A stretch of DNA of 64,000 nucleotides from an uncultured bacterium. GTDB taxonomy: Bacteria; Patescibacteriota; Gracilibacteria; Absconditabacterales; Absconditicoccaceae. Of this stretch, positions 14,278 through 26,832 are shown piece after piece (positions within the stretch are counted from its first letter, which is position 1; each line of letters starts with the position of its first letter). The notes below the pieces were generated by a model that had not been told where the DNA came from, made no database searches, and was given only the letters and a program-made list of their open reading frames with translations. Where the stretch lies: the NCBI GenBank assembly GCA_947168725.1, contig CAMVNA010000002.1, positions 82,712-146,711 of the forward strand, given 5' to 3'. The position numbers and the translations under genes were made by a program.

Positions 14278-14793
14278 ATGTCCCAACAAAACACAGCACT
14301 TGTCCTAATTGGACTTCAGGAACTATGGAGAGATAAAAATTCTGACTACCGTTTACGTAACATGGACTGAATAATAGATAGAGCTTGCTATCTAATCCAG
14401 TATGCCAGAGAGATGGGTTACAAAATTATTTTTGTTAGACACACAGAAAAGGAATGAGCTTTTGCTGACAAAGAACCTCTTTCACAAATCATTGAAGACC
14501 TTTGTCCACAACCAGAAGATATTATTATCAAAAAACGTAAAATATCATGTTTCTTTAACACAAAACTAGAAGAAGAACTTCAGTGAATCAAAAATATCGT
14601 TGTTGCATGAATTCCTACTAATTTATGTGTAAGAATGTTTGTGGAAGAAGCATATGACAGAGAATTTAATATCGCCCTCATCGAAGATATTTGCCAAACA
14701 TATAATGATAAATTACAAGATTTTACACTTGATGATTTAAATGAATCTAGACCAGACCTCGATATTGTAAGATTAGAACAATTTTTATGATAA
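14278..14793 (+). CDS. isochorismatase-like cysteine hydrolase
   Basis: TALVLIGLQELW...GYKIIFVRHTEKEGAF...NIVVAGIPTNLCVRMFVEEAYDREFNIALIED. Confidence 0.8.
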
Positions 14794-14827
14794 AATCTGC
14801 CTTTTATTTAACTAAACAAAAGCACTA

Positions 14828-15355
14828 ATGCAGTGAGCAAAACTCGTTAGCGAACTAATCCAAGAACATGAACCTCAACGTATATTGGATCTCAAAGCCA
14901 GAAAATGATACTTCAGTATCTTGGCGGCTAGTTATGGAGCAAAAGTGGATGTGCTAGATGATGTTGATAATGCTGAATACCCAGACTATCTCAAGGATCA
15001 CCCAAACATTACATATTACAAATGAAAAGTAGAAGACTTCGAATTTAAAGAAAAATACGATTTCATAATCGTTAAACACATTGTAATGTATTATCCAAAA
15101 GATTATGTATTGTGAACTTTGATGAATAATATCTACAAACACTTAACTAAAAATTGATTATGCTTCATCACCTACCATCTACCCGATTCCTATACTATAA
15201 CCAACAATACAGACGTATATCAATATTGCCTAGATGATTTCAAAGGATTAAAATGAAAATTTGTAGTTAAAGATTTCTGAAATTATACTAATCCAGTTTC
15301 ATGAGAAATAAACAAAGAACATCACGTAGAATACGTTGTTCTCTCCAGACAATAA
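14828..15355 (+). CDS. class I SAM-dependent methyltransferase
   Basis: ILDLKARKGYFSILAASYGAKVDVLD...YDFIIVKHIVMYYPKDYVLGTLMNNIYKHLTKNGLCFI. Confidence 0.65.
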
Positions 15356-15386
15356 TACATTTATAAACAACATATAATACTCGAAA

Positions 15387-16862
15387 ATGCTAATCGATAT
15401 AGTAGCACAATACGATTCTGAAAAGAAAAAATATTTCAAAGAGTTACGAACTCAAGTAATTTTGCAATTATCTACACAACAAGACCACAAAAAAATTGTA
15501 ACATTCTTATCGAAAGCATGAATTATTAATATCGAAGATATCGAAAAAAAAATATACATTGGATTTTGAAATGCTTTTATGCTATCAAATGCTAAAAAAA
15601 TTTTTAACAAAAGTCTGAAAGAGGCTATACAAACAATTTACAACCCACAATACACAGTGGAATACATTGTTTATCCTCCATTTTCAAATGGAAGTGACTT
15701 ATTAATAGATCTCTGAGAATTACTTAATATCAAACCAACCACCAAAAAAGATTTCGAAAAAATGCCAAGCTGACTTACAGATAAATTAACTGAATATTTT
15801 TGAATACTTTTAGATCCATCTTTCAGATTTGATAATTTTATAGCATGATCTAATAACCAGTTTGCATATTCTGCTGCAAAAGCCGTCGCAGAAAATCCAT
15901 GAAACGCCTACAATCCTCTATTCATTTACTGAAATGTTTGACTTGGGAAAACTCACCTCATGCAAGCTATTTGAAACGAAATAATTCAAAATAATCCAGA
16001 TAAAGTTATAATTTATCTCCCCGCCACTAAGTTAATCGACGAAATTATATTAGCAATAAAAAAACAAAATCTGAGCTCGCTAATGAGGAAGCTAGATGAC
16101 GTAGATGCTTTACTTATCGATGATATCCAATTTTTAGCAGATAAAGATAAGACTCAAGAAATTTTTCATAATATATTTAATGATTTCCATTCAAAGAAAA
16201 AGCAAATCATTATTTCATCTGATCGCCCACCAAAAGAACTTTTACACATTGAGCCGAGATTGAAAACCAGATTCGCATTAGGATTAGTTGCAGACATTCA
16301 TGCACCAGATTATGAAACTAGAATAGCGATTCTTCAATCAAAACTAGAAGCAAAACAAGAAATTATCGATTCAGAATTATTAGCCATAATAGCTCAACAT
16401 ATCACAAGTAATGTTCGTGAACTTGAATGAGCATTAAATATTTTATTAACTAGGAAAAAGCTTAGTTGAACCGAAATAACAGAAGATGATGTCTATGCTT
16501 GTTTGCAAACACTCTGATATTCTACTCAGCACCACATGAGTAATTTTGATCCAGACAAACAAAACATTAGATGAAATACATCATTCGACAAAATCGTAGA
16601 AATGGTTGCAAATTATTATTCTATTTCTGTAGCAGAACTAAAATCTGATTCTAGGAAAAAAGAAATAACCACTGCTAGACAGATTTTGATGCTGATTGCA
16701 AAAAAACATTTCGGACGAACACTAGAAAAAATCTGAATGTACTTTGGATGAAAAAACCATGCAACTGCAATATATGCAATCTGAAATATAGAAAAAAAAC
16801 TGAAATCCGATGAAGATATTCAGCACGATTACCAAATTTTCTCCGAGTGGGTAGAACAATAG
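15387..16862 (+). CDS. dnaA: chromosomal replication initiator protein DnaA
   Basis: [24 protein letters not shown]...LIDDIQFLADKDKTQEIFHNIFN...; C-terminal TARQILMLIAKKHFGRTLEKIGMYFGGKNHATAIYA. Confidence 0.95.
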
Positions 16863-16876
16863 TACAATAATTTAGT

Positions 16877-17228
16877 CTATCTCTTTCCACCAAAACCATT
16901 ATCAGATAGAGCATCTGATAGTTCTTCTGAAATCAGCGACTTTGAAAATTTATTTAATACAGACCTAGTAAAACATTTTTCAATTGGAAATTTTACAGAA
17001 AAATCTCAAAAATCATATTCAATACCATCACCAACAATAGAAAATCCAAGTAATGGTAACATTTCCTTTATTTTTTCTGGAGACTGTCCCCTAGTAACTT
17101 TACGCAAAAAACCTCTGAATTGATTTTAATTTTGACTCCAAATCAGGAAGTCATGGTTCCAAATCTATAATACCATTAACTAAATCCAATTGCGTAAAGT
17201 TCAATCATCAGTCTTTTGAATTATCCAT
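16877..17228 (-). pseudogene. hypothetical protein interrupted by an apparent +1 frameshift at a homopolymer
   Basis: Frame 1 MDNSKDGGLNFTQLDLVNGIIDLEPGLPDLESKLKSIQRFFA*; removing one T from the T6 run gives ...IQRFLRKVTRGQSPEKIKEMLPLLGFSIVGDGIEYDFGDFSVKF...GGKR*. Confidence 0.5.
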
Positions 17229-17305
17229 ATAGATATATCAATAATAAATTGATATACTTATAAAAAATTTTTCAAAAAATGCAAATTTCATAATAATAAT
17301 TTAAA

Positions 17306-17923
17306 TTACATATTCTTTATAATCTTCTTTACAACTCCAACTACTTTAGTTTCATCAAAAGGATCTATCTCAACTTTATCAAAAAATCTATTTACTGACT
17401 CCAAAAAGATTCATTCATCAGTTTTTATAATTTTTTTGAGTTTAGGAAGCTGATTATGCACAACAAATACATAATCATTTGGATCATAACTCTCCTGCTG
17501 ATGAATCAAAACCAAATCTCAATCCTGAATTTTTGGCTCCATGGAATTTCATTTCGCACGAACGAAGAAACAATTCTCTAAATCATGCAATCCTACAAAA
17601 GCCATCGTAACTGGAATGCGTTCCTGCGTATATTCATTTATCACAGCTTTTCACTGATTACCACACTGAGCAAATCAGAAAATAGGCAACTGAACTATAT
17701 CAGTATATCTATCCGTTACAGATTCACGCACCAAACGATATCCTCTTTCATCTTTGACAAAATATCATTTCAAAACTAACTGATTCAGTTTATTTAATAC
17801 TGTCTGTGGATGTTTTACTCCAATTTCTGCAGCAATCTCTCTCAAAGTAAGTCACTCTCAATTTGTATTCTTTTTGAAGAATAAAATTAGAGCCTTTTGC
17901 ACATCATCAAGTTCGTACTTCAT
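17306..17923 (-). CDS. LexA-like transcriptional repressor (S24 peptidase family)
   Basis: N-terminal winged-HTH-like LTLREIAAEIGVKHPQTVLNKLNQL; FFVRAKGNSMEPKIQDGDLVLI S24 active-site motif; divergent from recA. Confidence 0.8.
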
Positions 17924-17988
17924 AAGCAGCATTATTATAAAATAAAAAGAAATCTGATTTTTATTTCTAATTTCTTTATAAGAATCTC

Positions 17989-18003
17989 TTTGACGATGTC
18001 AAA
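17989..18003. promoter_or_regulatory. candidate LexA-type operator
   Basis: Perfect palindrome TTTGAC-GAT-GTCAAA in the lexA-like/recA intergenic region. Confidence 0.5.
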
Positions 18004-18140
18004 TCTTTTTTGACAAAAAATCATATTTTTTTGACAATATTTAAAATGCAGTTTTAGACTAATAAAAAATCTCTTGCATTTTAAAAAATTTTTATTACGA
18101 TGATTGCGTTATGATTTTTTACCCCTAACCTTAAACAAAC

Positions 18141-19220
18141 ATGACAACGACGAAAGATTCACCTGAACTCAAAAATGCCCTAGCTAGCATTGAAAAACAA
18201 TTCGGAAAATGAGCCGTAATCAAAATGTGAGACCATTCCACATTCGGACTAGTAAACACTTTCCACAGTGGATCATATATTCTAGATTTAATATTATGAT
18301 GAGGTTATCCAGAATGACGTGTTGTAGAAATCTACTGACCAGAATCTAGCTGAAAAACTACCATCGCATTACACGCTATTGCAGAGATTCAAAAACGTGG
18401 TGAAGTGGCAGCATTCATTGATGCTGAGCATGCTCTAGATCCCCACTATGCCAAAAAACTCTGAGTAAATATCGATGATTTACTTCTTGCTCAACCTGAC
18501 TACGGAGAACAAGCTCTACAAATTGCAGAAGAACTTGCAAAATCATGATGAGTTAAATTAATAGTTATAGACTCTGTGGCTGCTCTAGTTCCAAAAGCTG
18601 AAGTAGAATGAGACATGGGAGATACTTATATGTGATTACAAGCCAGAATGATGTCTCAGGGACTAAGAAAATTGACTTCAGTTCTCGCTAAGACATGAAC
18701 AACGTGTATCTTCATCAACCAAATCAGAATGAAAATCTGAGTAATGTTTGGAAATCCTGAAACAACTACATGATGAAATGCCCTCAAATTCTTTGCATCT
18801 CAAAGAATCGAAATCAGAAAATGAGATAAAATTACAGAAGACAAAGAACAAATCTGATACTACGCCAAAGTTAAAATTGCTAAAAATAAAATTGCTGCTC
18901 CATTCAAAACAGCAGAACTTCCAGTTAAATGGAATATGTGATACGACAAAATTAGTGATATTATCGAAGCATCAGTTCTACTAAAATTAATTACAAAAAG
19001 CTGAGCATTCTACACATTGGGAAATCAAAAATTTCAATGAAAAGAAAAGCTTTCTCAACATCTCGCATGAGATATTAAAGCATTAGCAGAATTGCAAAAA
19101 AAAATAGAATCCTCCATCAAAGATATGAGAATGTGAAAACAAGTATTAGACGATGAAACTTTCGAACATTTAGACGAAGTTATCGAAGATATAGCCGGAG
19201 TAGAAGAGAGTAATGAATAA
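18141..19220 (+). CDS. recA: recombinase RecA
   Basis: [23 protein letters not shown]...[24 protein letters not shown]...[20 protein letters not shown]...[37 protein letters not shown]. Confidence 0.98.
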
Positions 19221-19276
19221 ACAATAAATATAAGATAAAATATTGAAAATGACACCAATATAAATATACACAATAA

Positions 19277-19420
19277 TGTTCATTTTACTTAAATATCAAT
19301 TATTTAATCGTGAGATTAGAATAATTAAGGCTAATGTAGCTTCGTATAAGCAAAAGTTTTCTTTTGGATATACTCGTTTTACTTCACTCCTATTGCTTGT
19401 GAAAGTAGTAGGAGTTTTTT
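19277..19420 (+). ncRNA. candidate small RNA cassette downstream of recA
   Basis: TTGAAA-16-TATACA at 19243-19270 and terminator ACTCCTA..TAGGAGT + T7 at 19386-19420; no convincing ORF. Confidence 0.3.
19386..19420 (+). terminator. intrinsic terminator
   Basis: ACTCCTA...TAGGAGT + TTTTTTT. Confidence 0.7.
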
Positions 19421-19442
19421 TAATAACAAATTTTGATTTCTA

Positions 19443-19470
19443 TTGACAAATAAAAATAAATCTGTATATT
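19443..19470 (+). promoter_or_regulatory. sigma70-type promoter
   Basis: TTGACA - 16 nt - TATATT upstream of ORF 19516. Confidence 0.7.
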
Positions 19471-19515
19471 ATGTAAGTTAACATAAATATATAAATTATA
19501 AAAAAACAAAAAATT

Positions 19516-19800
19516 ATGGCAAAATTAAAATTAAGAACAGATTATCTCGGGAACAACCCAGAGCTTTTACTAAACGAATATGGCAACAGTAGGAAAGTCT
19601 TAGCGATACAAATTGGAGGAGTTTGCCATGAGCCCCATAGACCGGCAATCTCTACAAATGATCTTGCTAGGATTATTTCAAAAATCCTGGACGATAATCC
19701 ACACTTTACCTTACAAGGTCAAACATGCACTGTAGATGGAGCCATACTTTGCTTCAATCAAACTCTGCCCGAATCAGTTGTAGTCGACATTGACAATTAA
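19516..19800 (+). CDS. small hypothetical protein (94 aa)
   Basis: Promoter, ATG, no in-frame TGA; six glycines all GGN; inverted-repeat terminator AAATCCCAA..TTGGGATTT downstream. Confidence 0.75.
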   Translation: MAKLKLRTDYLGNNPELLLNEYGNSRKVLAIQIGGVCHEPHRPAISTNDLARIISKILDDNPHFTLQGQTCTVDGAILCFNQTLPESVVVDIDN

Positions 19801-19962
19801 TTATTAATCCAAAATCCCAAACAAATTAACGTTATGAATTCTATACGTGAAATGTGTTGGGATTTTTTCTAATAAAAATTTTAATGCTTGACTTTTTAAA
19901 TAAAAAACATAACTATTAAATAGTTAGTAAAATTAATATTTTTATCACTACAAAATATTACT

Positions 19963-22083
19963 ATGGCCGACAATCTAAATTCTATCAATTCTAATGAACT
20001 AAATGAGCACAAATGATGACTTTTGGAAAGAATTAGAAATTCTAGCAGAAAAGTACTAGCGCCAGTTATAGCTGCTGGATCTATATCTTTATGATGATTA
20101 CCTGCTGCTACTATTCCTGCAACTTGAGCAGCAGTTGCTACTGTATTAACTGCATGTAGTGATGATGAACCAGATAATCCAAGTGATACTATTGCTCCTA
20201 CTGTAAACGTAAGCCAACATGACGTAGATATTACATGATGAAAACAAGTTCGTGTTAGCTGAAATCAGCTCTATATATGAGATACTTTAGTAGCATCATG
20301 GACAGATAATGTAACTAAAAATTGTAAAGTAGAGTTATCTATAAACTGAAAAACTATTTCTTCATGAACCATTGTGAATGAATGATGAATATTAACTGTA
20401 AAAGTAACAGACGAAGCTGGAAACGCAAAAACTATAGACATCAAATTAACTGTAAGCAATCAATTAATTTCATGATTAGAGAATCTTCAAAATTTAAATA
20501 TGCAAGTAGATCAAGAAGTAAATCTACTTAATTGAATAACTTTTTGAAATGGAGCTAGCTTAGTAAAAGTAGAGATAGAAATGGACTGACAAACTACTCA
20601 AATTACAGATCCTAATCATTATACTCCACAATATCCATGAACATGTACAATCATACTCACAGTAAAAGATAAGAATGGTAATATAGTTACAGAAAAAGTG
20701 AATAAAAATATTCAAGCTCTAGAATATCAAGCAATAGAAATAAATAATATCAGACCAGTAGATATCCTACCAATTATATGACAAGTAGAATCATGAGACA
20801 AGCAAGCATATGAACATATAGAACATCTAAGAATAGCCGAAGCCACCAAAATTAGGGATATGATGTGGAAATATGGTGCAGGTACACATTCTCCTGAACA
20901 GTATCAACAATTAATGAATAGACTTAATACTGGAATGATTATGGAACAACCTCTATGATACGACAATTATGAAATAATTTGATGAGAGACCGATACAGAA
21001 AAAACTAGTCATGCTCATAATCAACGACATATATTAAACTCATTGATTAAACACGCTAATTTCAAAACGGTTTCACATAAAAATAATAGTCGACAAGCAA
21101 ATTTACAATCATTTATTAACAACCATCCAAACAGTATAAATATTTTTTGGTGCTCTGCATATGAAGGTGCATATAACAAAAACGATTATGAAAGATGGTT
21201 ACTTAAGCAAGATATCATAAATTTATGTAATCAAAAAGAATTTATTATTTTTGCTGCGTGAACAAATATTGAAAATCAAAATTGAACGATAATAAACCAA
21301 ATATATAACGGAGAATACACTGATGACGAACATTGATATTACTCATTAGCTTCTCTAAGCAATTCTGACAAAAACACGCATCCAAACTCCCATTTATTCG
21401 TAACTATTGCTACAGAAGCTGATTGAGACATCGATCAAACTAATGAAACCGTCACAAGCACCAAAGTACCTAGATATATTCATTCATGATCTCTATTTTC
21501 ATGACGCGCATTCCCGTATAAAGACTATAAATCATGAAAAATTGTAGCAGAAGGTTGATCAAAGAACAAATGAAAATATTCTACTTCATACACTGGCCCT
21601 CTTAACGCATGTATGACAAATCTCTGTTTTCAAATGTTTGCTGAAGCACAAGATGTTGATCAATTATTAAACATGATAAAATCTACTTCTCTTACAGATT
21701 ATATCAGATTTAACGGAGAAACACAAAATCTACAATTAATAAATCCAGCATGATTTTTCAAAAAATATTGCTTGCTTACAAATTTACCTAATCAAATTAC
21801 TTCATGAGAAACTGTTTCATTAAATAAATGATATTATAAATGAGTAATATTTGATATACCTTGAGCTGAAGTTAAGATAAATTGACAATGGATAGCTTAC
21901 AATGAACAAAACAAGTCGTTAATTAAAAGCCAAAATCCTTTTAATTTACAATGGAGATTAAACTGAAACTTATGTGCTAAAATGTGATATAAATGAAAAA
22001 CTATAAACTGAAAAATTATTGCAGTAGATGATAATCGGAATGGATTAAACATTTCAAAAGACTTTTCTATAAATTTACAATAA
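19963..22083 (+). CDS. predicted secreted lipoprotein-like protein with Ig-like domains (706 aa)
   Basis: Hydrophobic segment ending VLTACSDDEP (lipobox-like); repeated beta-rich modules (APTVNVSQHDVDITGGKQVRVSG..., LTVKVTDEAGNAKTIDIKL). Confidence 0.65.
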
Positions 22084-22117
22084 AAATACATCAAGATATT
22101 TTAATCTGATAAACACG

Positions 22118-22153
22118 TTAAAAAAGATGATCTTAATGATCATCCTTTTTTTA
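22118..22153 (+). terminator. intrinsic terminator
   Basis: AAGATGATC-TTAAT-GATCATCCTT + poly-T. Confidence 0.75.
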
Positions 22154-22197
22154 ATAAACACTCCATTCACTATTTATATTATTACCAACACAAACAG

Positions 22198-25100
22198 TTA
22201 ATAACAATCTCAATATAAATCACCCATATCAGTAATTCCATCAATTTCATAATATCTATATGCAGATGTAGGCAAATTCTTTTCCTTTTTAATCAAATCT
22301 AAGAAATACCAAACTCAATCTGAAACACACGGCATAAGCACATAAGCATAATCTCCAGGATTTACTTGCTCATACTTAGATGAAATATAATCATCCAACA
22401 AAGAACTCTGATTAACGTTTAAAAAATTACCAACTTCTGGACAATTACCTAAATCAACCGATTCTGGAGCAATAATACTTCCTGTATACCATTCATCAAT
22501 ATTTAATATATAATTAACAGAAGAAGAATCATTATCATAATCATATAAAGATCACTCCAACCAATCAAAAAGACTTCCATCATACTGTTTACATTGTGGC
22601 TTAATCATATCATTATCTTCACATAAACCTTTCAATCTTACATTTCATTGATCTCCCGAAAAATAAACCCCAGCAATATGATCAGCATATGAGGATTCTC
22701 CCCATCATCAATTCCAGTTTTTGTTACATCTTCCTTTTTGAATCGTAATATGACTACTATAATCTCAACTATTAATAGGATAATGAGGTTGCCAATTATT
22801 ATATTGTATCGCACATTCTTGCGCGGGATAATGTGCAGCACAATCTGGTGGTGGAGTACACATTCGTTTTGTATTAACCCAAATATCCAAATCAAAAGGC
22901 AAATTAACAAGACCAACCACATAAAAATTAGCACTTGGTACATCTGTTGTATCATAACATATTTGATATTCACTCAATACACAATCTTCTCCTTCTGGGG
23001 TATAACCTTCACTACACCTTTCACATTGATTTCACTCACAAAGCCACGAATATTTATTATTTATAAATCATGTATTTGATACTGTTGCATGATCATCCTC
23101 ACATGTAAATGGAATATCTCAACAAGTATTTTCTATTCTAACACACTTATTTCAATTTTTTCGAAATCCACTATTACACTCACACTTCATTGTATCAGAA
23201 TTCCAAGTTGCATTAGAATTACATTGGTGACACACCTCAGACTTTAAAGTTTCATCATCCTGAGGCTCTCATAAGCACTCCCATGTATATCATGCACCTA
23301 TATTATCATTTCTATCATTTTTTGTTCAAACTTCACAATTATAAGCTGTATCTCCACATACTCCACGTACATTTTTATCACACCTTAAACTACTTCCAGT
23401 TCATGCTTCATGAGAATTTTCATCACATTTTGCACACCAGTTACCCTGACATGCCCATATGGAACCAGATCCATTACCATTATTATTTCCTGTTGTAATC
23501 ACTGCGTCTGGATCAGAACATGTATATGGTTGATCTCCACAACCATCTCCTATTTTAACACAGACATCACCCTCTTTTCTATAACCAGAATCACACACCC
23601 AATCACAAGGATTTTCAGGCTCTTCTACATAACCGTTTATACTTCAACTCCATACTATATGGTAAGCTCATGTTGTATTAGTATACTCAGAATGTGGTGG
23701 TTTTTCTTTTCCAACCGCTTCACAAGTCATATACTTACTATTCTCCTCACAATATAACTTACCTGGCACCTGATGATTTCCGGCTTTACAATCTACAAAT
23801 TTTCGTTTAGTATCCTTATTACAATCAAGATCATAACTATCACAACTAATATAATTTCATCTAGCTTCCCAACTATTTTTTTGATCTGTAGTTATATTAA
23901 AATCTGAACTACACTGCACTTCACCATTATTACAATAATTATAATATCATGATACAGTACTTCCATTTAATTTCCAACTTCCATCTTCACATAACAGTTG
24001 AACTCACATACATTCACCTGGGCATGCTACCAAGTTATTTTCAAATCCTGTAGCTAAACTACCATGTTTATATCATTTAAGAGAGTCATTATCTCACATC
24101 AAATAACATTTCTGCATACATTTACCATCAATCAAATCGTATCCAGCCTGACATCCTGTAAACTTATAATGATATGTTGATTTATCACACTGCTCTCACG
24201 CTGGATCACTTGGAACCGCATTATAATCTATACATACCTCATATTTTCATCTTATTCATTGTAATATTTTTCTATCATCCACTTCCCAGTTTCCATTCCT
24301 TGGTGAATCATCCTTTTCCTCCAGTATCTGCTGTTGTGTTAAATTATATCATGTTTCTCATGTATCACAACTATAATCATGGAGATTACAACTTTCATAT
24401 TTATATTTTCTGGCTTCTATTTCTCCTGTTGGCCTTCAATATTCATCCATTAAGAATAACTTTCAATTATTACAAATTAACGTCTTTTTATGATCATAAT
24501 TTCCACATGATTCAAAACTTGTTCCACTTTTAGCTTTTGGTGAGCGCGTACCATCTACTGTCATATATACTACATCATATAAAGGATTATTCAACGGTTT
24601 TCATTTTTTTATATATTCCGTAGTACGAGGAAATATATAGTCATCATTTGAACACGCTACGTTGGTAGTATTATATCCAGTAACAGTTTCACCATGCCTA
24701 ATTGGTGTAGAACTCCAAGGTAATGGACAATCCGCATAACATTTTTCATGTCAAGCAGTACCTGTTAAATGATATCCTGATTTACATTTATACACACAAA
24801 TATTCTGACCTGTTGTTGGACAAGTTTCATTAGAATCTATCAAACTTGTTTCAAAAAATACTCCCCTATAAGAATCCAAATCATTTATACATAATTCAGC
24901 ATTTCCTGTATCTACTACTCATTCTGTACACTTAGCAGAAGATTCTGGTACATCTACCACTTCGATATCATCATTATAAAGACACTTTTCATTATCCCTA
25001 CACTTTAGTGCACATTCATTTCATTGATCTAATAGTTCCCATTTTCATGATCATGAGGCTGCCGATCATGATGTACATCATACTAGACAACCCTCATATG

Positions 25101-26733
25101 ATCATATAACTCATAAACTATCCCCCGTACAGTCGTCAATATTAATATTCACTCCTCAAACACTAACCGCTCCACCAACGGATAATCACTCAATTCAACC
25201 TGTATTAATTCATACTCCACTTCCTACATTCAAGTAAAAAGCATTATGTGAAAGTGGAGGAAATCAACTATCTATACTAGAATATACAAAAATATTATGT
25301 TTACCCTGTACAAGAACTCTTTTTCATCAAATTATTACATTATAAGAATCTATACCAATAGCATTTCATTCTCATCACAAAACAATACTATCAGATACCT
25401 CATCTGCATCTGCATATGGATCTTCACTTGCTCAAATAGTATTATTACTTCATCAAATCAAAGCATTTCCATCATGTCCAGTTCCCATTTTATTTAACCC
25501 TCACCCTACTAGAATCGCTGGGATTCAACCAGATTTTCATGACATAACTTCATTACCATTTCATCACAAAACTGAAGCATTATCATTTCAGGCATGAATT
25601 TTATTATTTGATCATGCTATCAGAGTTATATTATTTGAAGATACCTCATTATTTTCTCATCATAAAATATGACTATACACACCAGTATCAACAGTATTAT
25701 TAGAACCATTTACTATCACTGGATTAGGTGAAATATACAAACTAGAACCACTCATATAAATACTATTCACAATTTTCGTAAAATCTGATGGATCTAGAAA
25801 ACGCATACCATAAAGCACTTCTACCCTATTATCCAGTCATGTATAATCAAATTCGGTAATTTCCCAAAGTTCCTGTGCACCATCCCATATTCCATCATTA
25901 TTTTGATCTTTTATAGGACTATATTCTACCGTAATCTTCTGCCCTATTACTCATTTACAAGTTCATATATTTCAATTTGTACCTATTCCTTCTCAATTTA
26001 CTTTTGGGATATATCAATCAATTTCTGGACCAGAAAATTCAATAACGTCACCCTTTTTTTCACAATATCCAGTCGTACTCCCCACGTTTCCTAATCCAGA
26101 TTTATCTTCATATTTATATACTACTGTATACTCAAGTTCATCTGCTACCCCATTCTCATTTTCGTCATTTTTTGGATTATATTTTACATGAAATGTTAAT
26201 GATCCTTCTATACTATCTCCTGTCAGCATCTTTGGGTCCGGATTATAAAATTCCAATAAACATTCAGGCATCTCTTCCATATTTATGGAATAAGCTCATC
26301 CAGCACAAAAGGTTTTTTTCAACGGTCTACAAGGTGTAAATTCAGATAACAAAGCTCATGTATATTCAGTTTTTATGTTTATGTAATATTTGTCCTCAAT
26401 ATAATTTGCGTTTTTAGTCTGAGGTCCCTGCATGAAAATACCTGTTACTGTTACTGGAAGATAACAAAACAAGCTCTCATTATATTCGAAATCACTTCAT
26501 ACAAACCCCGTCATTATATATCAACTACCGCCACCATAAGGACCACCTATACGATTTATTTTTACAGTCCCAATTCCTTCTCATCATTGCTGAGCTAATA
26601 CAGAATGAGTCAATAATGATACTCATCATACACATAGCACCAATGATAAAACTACTAACAATATCGTTAAGAATCTTCCATTTACAAAATTTTTCTTTGG
26701 AAGTAAGCTTTTTACCTTTCGTTTTTGTTTCAT
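22198..26733 (-). CDS. giant Cys-rich secreted/surface protein (1511 aa)
   Basis: N-terminal basic + hydrophobic signal/anchor MKQKRKVKSLLPKKNFVNGRFLTILLVVLSLVLCVGGVSLL; GGENN/GSNN beta-roll-like repeats; many CxxxC modules such as CGDxxYTC...C..NWCAKC. Confidence 0.8.
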
Positions 26734-26832
26734 TTGATCTTAAAGCATAATAAAATTAGATACCCAATTATACTCTAAACATCAAATTTTGTCAAATTTT
26801 TAAGGACTTTTTTGTACAAAAATTTTTTTTCA

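Noticed and set aside
16863-17330. oriC next to dnaA
   Set aside because: No cluster of TTATCCACA-like DnaA boxes was found by eye in the flanks; GC-skew computation would be needed.
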